A stretch of DNA of 5,081 nt from contig JAPPKI010000552.1 of the NCBI GenBank assembly GCA_028820035.1, positions 1 through 5,081 on the forward strand. The letters are read 5' to 3'. Positions 1-5,081 of this stretch are shown here, one piece after another; positions within the stretch are counted from its first letter, which is position 1, and each line of letters opens with the position of its first letter. Origin of the DNA: a bacterium (GTDB lineage: Bacteria > Actinomycetota > Acidimicrobiia > Acidimicrobiales > Bin134). The notes beneath the pieces were generated by a model, which saw nothing but the letters and a program-made list of their open reading frames with translations, did not search any database and was not told where the DNA came from. The position numbers and the translations under genes were made by a program.

Positions 1-537
1 ATGCCTGGCCGACCAGCAAGCCGGGGTAGAAACCCGAGGGACTCCGGAAAGCACGTTGGAGAGATGCCATGGCACCACCACCAGCAGATCCCAATCCGTA
101 CAAGCACCCGGCGTCACACGGTACCGAAAGCTGGGCTCGCGCTCTTTGGCCAGCATGTACCAGCCTTTCAACTCAACCCCGAGGGCAGTCTCGTGTCCAC
201 CAGAGCTGTTCCTGCGTCGGAACAGCACATCAGGAAATGTCTGCGCTTGGCGGTCAAAGCGGTACAGAGCCCATTCGTCGTTTGGATCCCAGACGTCGCG
301 CATTCGATTGAGTGTTTGCACCACCTGCACTTCGATGGTTGCTCCGAGCACTGTGTTCAAGGAGAACAGATCGGTGGCAGCCAGCCCCTCAATGTTGGTG
401 GTCGAATCGAAATAACCGGGCAAAGCCAACAAGGCGTCTTGAACGCGGTCACGCAGTTTGGTCCGAGGGTCATTCGGGTCAAGCTGAGGAGGCTCTGGGG
501 CAGGCACCTCTCCTTGTTGCATCGACTGGTTGTTCAT
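1..537 (-). CDS. Probable type II restriction endonuclease, PD-(D/E)xK fold (N-terminal 179 residues, cut by window edge)
   Basis: An open frame runs from an ATG at 537-535 off the left edge without a stop; I translated it by hand. It begins MNNQSMQQGEVPAPEPPQLD. The key signal is a PD-(D/E)xK nuclease pattern: Pro102-Asp103 in TFPDVLF, then an 18-residue beta-hairpin-like segment, then Glu122-Leu123-Lys124 in GVELKGW. A hydrophobic strand follows around residues 148-156 (DLLVVVPWH). In this fold the Asp, Glu and Lys hold metal and water for phosphodiester cleavage. The gene starts 16 bases after the methyltransferase stop, in the same direction, as expected for the cognate nuclease of a type II restriction-modification pair. 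No clear Shine-Dalgarno precedes the ATG, so translation may be coupled to the upstream gene. The frame is also open upstream, so an earlier start overlapping the methyltransferase cannot be excluded. Recognition site unknown. The PD-ExK assignment is by motif and context only. Confidence 0.75.
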   Translation of the reverse strand, partial: MNNQSMQQGEVPAPEPPQLDPNDPRTKLRDRVQDALLALPGYFDSTTNIEGLAATDLFSLNTVLGATIEVQVVQTLNRMRDVWDPNDEWALYRFDRQAQTFPDVLFRRRNSSGGHETALGVELKGWYMLAKEREPSFRYRVTPGACTDWDLLVVVPWHLSNVLSGVPRVSTPACWSARH

Positions 538-553
538 CGAGCTTGGAGCGTAG

Positions 554-1576
554 TCAGGATTCAGCAGATCTGATGCTCTCAATAGCCAAGTCGGCAAAGT
601 GATCCACCGTCTCCGCCGCGTAGCCGCGTCGCCCAGCTTCAACGGCAGCCACAACCGCGCTGCACAGTCCCCCAAAGGGCTCCCAAACAGCGTCGCCGGG
701 CTCGGTAGCAGCCTTGATGATTCGGTGCATGAACTCCAGTGGCTTCTGATTGAGGTGGACAGCGGCGTTGCGGCCAGGCTTGTACACCCGCGGCGCCGAG
801 CGAACCCCGTTGCCCTTGTAGCGCTCCTGCCCGTTCAACGGCGGTGCCGACCACACGTTGGTGAGGCCATGCGTGTGATTCCACTGATCTCGCATCTTGG
901 CCCACTCCCCTGCCGTAATCGGAGTGACACCGTCTAGGGAGTAGTAGGGGGCACCAGCCGCAATACCATGCTCATTGGCGTAGCACACTAGGCGCTCCAT
1001 CATTTCGGGTGGCGGGAAATACCAGAGCCAGTCTTGGGTGAGGTACTTGCGAGTGGCGGCGTTCGCCACCCCACATGCCTCATTTGCTCGATACAGGGGT
1101 AAACCAGCTCGCTGCCACTCATACCGCAGCCACTTCCGAGCCGACATCACGCCATCTGGCGTCGGGAATTCCAAACGACGTCGATAGAACACGCAAACCT
1201 CGGTTACCACCGGAAAGCGACGGATGGTGTCCCCGTTGACGTTGCCTGCGATGTGTCCAATCCCCTTGTCCCACACAATGGTTTGGACATAATCCCAGCC
1301 GAATTCGGCCAAGACTGGATGAACTGTGGCCCAACCGATCTCGGTATTCCAAAACCACAGCGTCGACGATGGCAGTGAGTGCTTGGACCATGCCTCAACA
1401 TGGGGTGCGTACCATTCGGCCAGATCTTCTGGAGTCCGCGGGTCGCCGGGGAACCCACCAACCCCGTAGGCACCATCAGAGACAATGGCTGATGGGGATG
1501 GCCAAACAGGATAGGCGTCGAGCGCGTCTCCCATATGGACCGACCAGGCTCGTCGGTCGTCATTGACAGCAGACAC
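554..1576 (-). CDS. Beta-class DNA methyltransferase (N6-adenine or N4-cytosine) of a restriction-modification system
   Basis: A 340-residue protein of the N6/N4 amino-methyltransferase family, which transfers methyl from S-adenosylmethionine to DNA bases and protects host DNA from the partner nuclease. Motif order is beta class: GDAL at residues 16-19, the catalytic motif IV region SDGAYG at 33-38, then near the C-terminus motif X-like NQKPLE (276-281) and the SAM-binding motif I-like WEPFGG (298-303), followed by a GRRGYAAE strand-turn. I chose the GTG at 1576-1574 because GGAGGAGG lies four bases upstream; an in-frame ATG at 1639 would add 21 residues but has no such site. Odd points: motif IV reads DGAY where the family has (D/N/S)PP(Y/F/W), and motif I reads EPFGGLCS rather than DPFxGSGT. 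Target base and site cannot be predicted. The nuclease gene follows 16 bases downstream. Confidence 0.9.
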   Translation of the reverse strand: MSAVNDDRRAWSVHMGDALDAYPVWPSPSAIVSDGAYGVGGFPGDPRTPEDLAEWYAPHVEAWSKHSLPSSTLWFWNTEIGWATVHPVLAEFGWDYVQTIVWDKGIGHIAGNVNGDTIRRFPVVTEVCVFYRRRLEFPTPDGVMSARKWLRYEWQRAGLPLYRANEACGVANAATRKYLTQDWLWYFPPPEMMERLVCYANEHGIAAGAPYYSLDGVTPITAGEWAKMRDQWNHTHGLTNVWSAPPLNGQERYKGNGVRSAPRVYKPGRNAAVHLNQKPLEFMHRIIKAATEPGDAVWEPFGGLCSAVVAAVEAGRRGYAAETVDHFADLAIESIRSAES

Positions 1577-1580
1577 AATT

Positions 1581-1588
1581 CCTCCTCC
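1581..1588 (-). promoter_or_regulatory. Strong Shine-Dalgarno that sets the methyltransferase GTG start
   Basis: On the minus strand the bases read GGAGGAGG, then AATT, then GTG at 1576. This is the best ribosome-binding site in the window and is the reason for preferring the GTG over the upstream in-frame ATG at 1639. Confidence 0.85.
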
Positions 1589-1635
1589 GCAAGCACCAAA
1601 TGGGAGCCTGCGATTGGCCTCCCTTGGGAATGATC

Positions 1636-1678
1636 CCATGCCGCACCTCGCGCGGTGGTGGATGCTTGGGCGGCATGG
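1636..1678. repeat. 9-bp perfect inverted repeat upstream of the methyltransferase
   Basis: CCATGCCGC at 1636-1644 and its exact reverse complement GCGGCATGG at 1670-1678 are separated by 25 bases. The repeat lies about 60-100 bases upstream of the methyltransferase GTG, inside the 255-base gap after the HNH gene (1577-1831). It could be an operator for autoregulation of the restriction-modification unit or a hairpin in its leader. The arms are seen directly; the role is inference. The same eight bases CATGCCGC occur once more at 1758-1765. Otherwise this gap holds no convincing promoter; TAGTGT at 1706-1701 on the minus strand fits a loose actinobacterial -10 (TAnnnT) but has no good -35. 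Confidence 0.5.
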
Positions 1679-1831
1679 TACGGAGCCGCGACTGGCGACG
1701 ACACTACTGGGATTCGGTGACAGATTCGCCCATCATCCGGTTGCACCAATCTTCGCTCATGCCGCCGACTCGGACTGGCTCCCCGGCGTAGCAGCGGGAC
1801 TTTAGGTGTGAGAGGGCCGTACCGGACCTGC

Positions 1832-3115
1832 TCAGGCGGCTGTTCGATGGCGGTGGTGATGGTGTTGGTGGGGAGGTTGAGCCGGGGCTGCCCGGCTGGG
1901 CCGATGGAACTGATCGAGTCGGTATCGCCCGGCTTCGGGGTCATGTCGAATGGTGTGGCCGTGTTTGTGAACTTTGGTGTGGCACTTGGGGCACAACAGC
2001 ACCAGGTTGGTGATGTCGGTGGGTCCGTTGTGTTCCCAGGGCAAGATGTGGTGGGCATCGCAAGCCTGTGGGCGGATGCCGCAGCCGATGCAGCCTCTGT
2101 CTCTGCGGTATAGGGCCAATTTTTGGGCTCTGGTCACTGCCTTTCGGGTTCTGCCCGCATAGATGGGCTGCCCGTCGGCTGCGAAGATCATCGGCAGGAT
2201 TTCTGCGTCGCAGGCCAGCCGGCGCAACTCGTCAAGCTCGATCGGGGTTCCGTCGATCAGCCCGTAGTTTTCGAGTTGGCCTGTGATAGTGTCGTAGTCG
2301 GCGGAGACGACCAGCACAGTCTTCTGTGGGATAGGTGCGGCGATGTCTTCGCAGCCCATCCCGCCGGGGCCGAATCCGCCGCCGCCCCGGCGTACAGATT
2401 CGGCGGCGGGCTGTTGAGTGATGAGTGCTACGAGGGCATCGGCGTTGCGCTGCTCGAAGGTGCGGATCGGGTCGTGAGCGATGTCGTCGCCCAGCATCTT
2501 GGAGTTCATGGAACACAAAGCGGTTTTGACCCGCTCGCCCGCCACCTGGTCCAGCTCGGCGTGCAGCACCACCATGCCGCCAGCGCCGTCGAACACCTTG
2601 GCGCTGCGGCGAGCCCGCTGACGTTCGGTGCAGCTCATACCGTTGTCGGCTCGGCGCTGGTCCTCGCGGGCGGCCACGGACTTCTTGAACTCGTCTTGGC
2701 CCTGCCAGCCGCCCAACTCGAGTAACTCCTGCTGGTCGCGATCGTTCATCGGCGCCCGCTTGTGCGATTCGGCCACCAGGCCAGCCTGATCAGCAGAGAT
2801 CAGACCCTGCTCGGCGGCGCTGAGCACCGCGGGCATTGCGGCGAGGCCCTTGGCCGCCTTCGCAAGTTGGCGGGCACGATGGGCGCTGATGTTGAGCTGG
2901 TGGCACACGGTCGCAGCCGCCGCCCACCCCTCGAGCTCGCCGAAGCGGACAACCTAGCCGACCAAATAAGCTTCCGCCTTGCGGAAGAACATGTCAGCTT
3001 GTGCCATCAAACCCAACAACTCCGAACGATCTGCTTCCGAATAATCGGGAAATCCAAAGCCCGCAACAGCACCGGTGTTCTCGCTGTTGGCCTTGGAGAG
3101 ATCTCTAAACTCCAT
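1832..3115 (-). CDS. DUF222/13E12-family HNH endonuclease protein, interrupted by an in-frame TAG (possible pseudogene)
   Basis: About 427 codons from ATG 3115 to TGA 1834-1832, with one in-frame TAG as codon 54 (2956-2954). The N-terminal segment (ELLGLMAQADMFFRKAEAYL) and the part after the TAG (FGELEGWAAAATVCHQLN, then LPAVL-like and aeqGLISADQ helices) read as one DUF222 helical domain. The C-terminal HNH domain is intact: zinc pairs Cys342/Cys345 and Cys375/Cys378, His355-His356 in DAHHI, Asn370 and His383. HNH domains are metal-dependent nucleases; the cellular role of DUF222-HNH proteins is not established. The family is multicopy in many Actinobacteria, and the mycobacterial REP13E12 copies serve as a prophage attachment site. 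Without readthrough, translation could resume only at a GTG such as 2908-2906 (codon 70), which lacks a good ribosome site. The tail is His-rich (HQHHHHRHR). An alternative in-frame ATG lies at 3124. Confidence 0.88.
2954..2956 (-). other. In-frame TAG inside the DUF222-HNH reading frame
   Basis: The minus strand reads GTC GGC TAG GTT GTC CGC. The TAG shares its frame with both ATG 3115 and the terminal TGA at 1834-1832. It lies between two segments that together match the DUF222 N-terminal domain. TAG is one transition from CAG (Gln), so a nonsense mutation would explain it; readthrough is the alternative. Confidence 0.85.
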
Positions 3116-3122
3116 GCCTGCC

Positions 3123-3128
3123 ATTATA
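3123..3128 (-). promoter_or_regulatory. Consensus -10 box TATAAT, probably giving a leaderless transcript of the HNH gene
   Basis: A perfect TATAAT on the minus strand ends eight bases before the ATG at 3115 (the seven bases GGCAGGC lie between). That is the spacing at which actinobacterial leaderless transcripts begin at their start codon. It fits the lack of a Shine-Dalgarno before this ATG. No good -35 is seen at 16-18 bases; TTGTCA lies only 10 bases upstream of the -10. The 113-base gap (3116-3228) is AT-richer than the genes around it. Confidence 0.5.
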
Positions 3129-3228
3129 CCGACACCAGTGACAATACCCGCCCTAAATTACACTACAACTTGAGAAACTATTCTTGTAACTAAACTGCCA
3201 AATAGTGATGCTGCTCCTCAATTCCAGT

Positions 3229-3951
3229 TCAGCGAACATCAATCGAAGACCAGCGTACCTTAGCCCCCGCTAGTGCTTGCATGATAACGCTCGAGGGGCC
3301 AGACTCTCCTTTGGTCCACATGCCACCCCGACTGGGATGCCTCACACTGACAAGTCTGCACCCACGCTTGTTTTCGAAGACCTCTCTCAAGTAGTCTTCT
3401 CTGTAGTTGCTTACCAGACTGTCAATTCTCGTATCCGCTTTCAACTTCTTTTGAAGCAGCCATTCGGCTTCCCTACCCATACACAATATGAGCTTCGGCT
3501 TGATGTGTCCTATCACTTCTTGGTGAAGTGGCCAGCAAATTTCGAAGAGATCGCGTAGAGACATGCCATTGTCTTTGCAACACTTCTTAAGTGCGTCCTC
3601 ATCACGAGACCTGACAAACACGGCATTGCTGGCAGGGACGTCGCGTGGATCGTATCCTAGTCTCTGAATCAAGTGTACAATGTTCCGTTGGAACCGACCC
3701 TTCCCAGGTTCCTCGTTTGGTGCCCAACTTTCGCAGCAATACTCCGACCATTTGCTTGACTCCTTGCGTAGCATTTCATTTGTGTGCCGCTCAATCGTTT
3801 TATCGGGTCGCCCATAGAAGTCTCCACCAGGATTTAGGCCCAACACATAAAGGTCTTTGAGGCCCTAAAACGCATCCCGGCCAGAAAAGAACACAGCTCC
3901 TGAATGTTCATTGAGTTCAGGAGGGATGTGCCCCGCACACTGCTCGATCAT
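3229..3951 (-). CDS. Uracil-DNA glycosylase superfamily-like protein, interrupted by an in-frame TAG (possible pseudogene)
   Basis: About 240 codons from ATG 3951 to TGA 3231-3229 with one in-frame TAG as codon 29 (3867-3865). After the TAG: DLYVLGLNPGGD (GLNPG at 38-42) resembles motif A of the MUG/SMUG branch (GINPG type), SNAVF sits at 108-112, a strand PKLILCMG follows, and HPSRGG at 205-210 resembles motif B with its DNA-contacting His. Family members excise uracil or other altered bases; the substrate here is unknown. AGGAG lies four bases before ATG 3951, and the 28 codons before the TAG end SGRDAF, running naturally into GLKDLYVL. A GTG restart at 3846-3844 would begin only two residues before GLNPG and would lose the first strand. 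Sampled GC (28 of 60 at 3361-3420) is well below ppc (39 of 60 at 4921-4980), suggesting acquisition by transfer. The family call is from motifs only. Confidence 0.7.
3865..3867 (-). other. In-frame TAG inside the glycosylase-like reading frame
   Basis: The minus strand reads GAT GCG TTT TAG GGC CTC AAA GAC. The TAG is in frame with ATG 3951 (with its Shine-Dalgarno) and with the TGA at 3231-3229. It is one transition from CAG, and Gln would fit the sequence on both sides. This is the second such codon in consecutive genes. Confidence 0.85.
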
Positions 3952-3955
3952 TGCG

Positions 3956-3960
3956 CTCCT
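3956..3960 (-). promoter_or_regulatory. Shine-Dalgarno supporting the ATG at 3951
   Basis: AGGAG followed by CGCA and then ATG 3951-3949. The spacing of four is slightly short but acceptable. It matters because it supports the upstream start of the glycosylase-like gene, and therefore that the TAG at 3867 is internal rather than upstream of the gene. Confidence 0.6.
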
Positions 3961-3979
3961 CGCATCCATTCTGGTTTCG

Positions 3980-4087
3980 CGTCGGCAGGCAACGTATCAC
4001 CGCAGCGCGTCTTGCGATATGGAGACCACAAAGCCCACCGAGGGATCGGACCGGGACCCTCGACGAAGGCGAGGTTGCGGGCCGACG
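3980..4087 (-). other. Candidate structured RNA or 5' leader of the glycosylase-like gene
   Basis: A 14-base inverted repeat with two central mismatches joins 3980-3993 (cgtcggc-ag-gcaac) to 4074-4087 (gttgc-gg-gccgacg), giving 12 pairs that enclose about 80 bases. Inside are a perfect 6-bp stem, CGAGGG 4039-4044 with CCCTCG 4057-4062, and a weaker stem, TATC/GATA (3995-3998, 4016-4019) with GCA/TGC (4002-4004, 4013-4015). On the minus strand this structure would lie about 20 bases upstream of the Shine-Dalgarno at 3960-3956. Several frames are open through it on both strands, but none resembles a known protein. I do not recognise the RNA family. The pairing is seen directly; transcription, strand and function are inferred. 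Confidence 0.4.
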
Positions 4088-4092
4088 AACTC

Positions 4093-4139
4093 AGTCCCAT
4101 TGCCGGGATTCGCCCCAAGGCGACTCGGCGGCTGGGACT
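4093..4139 (-). terminator. Nested hairpin after ppc, probable transcription terminator
   Basis: AGTCCCA 4093-4099 pairs perfectly with TGGGACT 4133-4139. Inside, GCCG 4102-4105 pairs with CGGC 4126-4129, and TCGCC 4110-4114 with GGCGA 4119-4123 around a 4-base loop. The hairpin begins two bases beyond the ppc stop codon. There is no U-tract, which is common for actinobacterial terminators. Being symmetric, it could also insulate in the other direction. Confidence 0.6.
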
Positions 4140-4141
4140 CC

Positions 4142-5081
4142 CTAGCCGGTGTTTCTGAGGCCGGCGGCTATGCCGTTTACGGTGAGCAGCAGGGCTCGCT
4201 GAATGCGTCGGGCGTCTTCGGGGGAATCGACCCCGGCCCGTGATCGGGCCAAGAGCTCTACCTGCAAAACGCTGATGGGATCCAGATAGGCGTCGCGCAC
4301 TGCCAGGGTCCTTTTGAGCACGGGAAGATCGCTGAGCAGATCGCCGCCGGTCAGCTTGACGATGTGAGCCACCGTGCGGTCGTGCTCATCGGCGATGGCG
4401 GCAAAGAAGTGGTGGAGTTCGGGGGCGACCAGTCGGTTGACGTAGTGGCGGGCAATTGCCAGGTCGGTCTTGACCAGAGTCATCTCGACGTTGGAGACAA
4501 ACGTTCGGAAGAAATGCCAGTCCTCATACATTTCCTGGATCTGCTCTTCGTAGCCAGCCTGCTGGGCCGTCTCCAGAGCAGTGCCCGCTCCAAACCAGCC
4601 GGGGATGATCTGGCGCGACTGGGTCCAGCCGAACACCCAGGGGATGGCCCGAAGGCGCTCAATGCCCTCAGCCGAACCGGAGCGGCGGGCCGGTCGGGAA
4701 CCGATGTTCATGGCCGCCAGCTCTTCCACCGGCGTGGAGGTCTGGAAGTACTCCGCGAACCCGGGGGTGTCGAGCAAGCTGCGATAGGCCTCATATGCCC
4801 GGGCCGACATCAGGTCCATGACGTCGTTCCAGACATCGACGCCGCCATGGCCGTGACGGGGACGCCGGTGGGCGAGCGTGGCCTCCAGCACGGCTGAAAG
4901 AGCCAGGTCGAGGTTGCGCTGGGCCAAGCCAGGCAGGCCGTACTTGTCGGCGATCACCTCGCCCTGCTCGGTGATCTTGACCGCCCCGGCCACCACCCCG
5001 GCCGGTTGCGACAAGATGGCGGCATTCGTTGGGCCGCCGCCTCGCCCTACCGTGCCCCCCCGACCGTGTAACACCACGACC
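4142..5081 (-). CDS. ppc: Phosphoenolpyruvate carboxylase, C-terminal part (5' end beyond the window)
   Basis: The enzyme carboxylates phosphoenolpyruvate with bicarbonate to oxaloacetate, a cytosolic anaplerotic reaction feeding the TCA cycle. About 312 C-terminal residues of a protein usually near 900 are present. Family signatures in order: the catalytic loop HGRGGTVGRGGGP at the start, a GEVIADKYG segment, the RAIPWVFGWTQSR arginine motif, PGWFGAG, the SNVEMTLVKTD segment, DPISVLQVELL, and the hallmark C-terminus NGIAAGLRNTG. The conserved end means that TAG at 4144-4142 is a real stop, which bears on the internal TAG codons of the next two genes. The frame continues past the right edge (GTC at 5080-5078). 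A hairpin terminator follows directly, so ppc is probably not co-transcribed with the downstream island. Codon use is GC-rich. The identification is secure. Confidence 0.97.
   Translation of the reverse strand, partial: VVVLHGRGGTVGRGGGPTNAAILSQPAGVVAGAVKITEQGEVIADKYGLPGLAQRNLDLALSAVLEATLAHRRPRHGHGGVDVWNDVMDLMSARAYEAYRSLLDTPGFAEYFQTSTPVEELAAMNIGSRPARRSGSAEGIERLRAIPWVFGWTQSRQIIPGWFGAGTALETAQQAGYEEQIQEMYEDWHFFRTFVSNVEMTLVKTDLAIARHYVNRLVAPELHHFFAAIADEHDRTVAHIVKLTGGDLLSDLPVLKRTLAVRDAYLDPISVLQVELLARSRAGVDSPEDARRIQRALLLTVNGIAAGLRNTG

Noticed and set aside
1..573. 190-codon plus-strand frame opening at position 1
   Set aside because: It is the antisense of the PD-ExK nuclease, has no ribosome site in view and no recognisable domain.
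1204..2058. 284-codon minus-strand frame spanning the end of the HNH gene and half of the methyltransferase
   Set aside because: It overlaps two well-supported genes in another frame, and its composition (Pro/Thr/Arg-rich, no domain) is that of an out-of-frame shadow. A late frameshift joining it to the HNH tail was considered, but the HNH frame already continues to its own TGA.
2123..2725. 200-codon plus-strand frame
   Set aside because: Antisense of the DUF222-HNH coding sequence; long open antisense frames are expected in GC-rich genes.
2954..3867. Genome-wide reassignment of TAG to an amino acid
   Set aside because: ppc ends at TAG exactly after its invariant C-terminus, so TAG terminates in this genome; only local suppression, element-specific recoding or nonsense mutation remain.
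4101..4125. tRNA T-arm-like sequence in the gap after ppc
   Set aside because: The bases form part of the nested terminator hairpin; no TTC loop, anticodon arm or acceptor stem can be built around them.
3904..4243. Plus-strand small frames across the ppc/glycosylase gap
   Set aside because: Several frames are open at once on both strands, they run into ppc or the glycosylase-like gene, and hairpins explain the sequence better than coding does.
4364..4897. 177-codon plus-strand frame
   Set aside because: Lies wholly antisense to ppc, whose identity is certain.
1..5081. CRISPR array, insertion sequence or integrase
   Set aside because: No regularly spaced direct repeats, transposase or recombinase motifs were seen in any frame.

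Overview
The window looks like a piece of a high-GC actinobacterial chromosome. This rests on the GC-rich, high-third-position-GC coding of the phosphoenolpyruvate carboxylase gene, and on a DUF222/13E12-type HNH protein, a family found mostly in Actinobacteria. Genus cannot be read from the sequence. Every convincing gene is on the minus strand, so the description runs from high to low coordinates.

At 5081-4142 is the C-terminal third of ppc, ordinary core metabolism, ending in the invariant -RNTG and a TAG stop. A nested hairpin (4093-4139) follows at once and probably terminates ppc. The rest of the gap (about 3952-4092) holds a long-range inverted repeat and smaller hairpins. These sit just upstream of the Shine-Dalgarno site of the next gene, so they may form a structured 5' leader.

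The remainder looks like an accessory or defence-type island: a uracil-DNA-glycosylase-superfamily protein (3951-3229, clearly AT-richer than ppc), a DUF222-HNH endonuclease-family protein (3115-1832), and a two-gene restriction-modification unit. That unit is a beta-class DNA methyltransferase (1576-554) with a strong Shine-Dalgarno and GTG start, followed 16 bases later by a PD-ExK nuclease (537 to beyond the left edge).

The most unusual observation is that the glycosylase-like gene and the HNH gene each have a good upstream start and a well-fitting N-terminal segment, interrupted by exactly one in-frame TAG (at 3867-3865 and 2956-2954). Downstream the frame is fully open and the catalytic motifs are intact. 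TAG is a genuine stop in the adjacent ppc, so genome-wide recoding is unlikely. Parallel early nonsense mutation, amber readthrough or suppression, or internal restart remain possible. The methyltransferase also has non-consensus catalytic and SAM-binding motifs.
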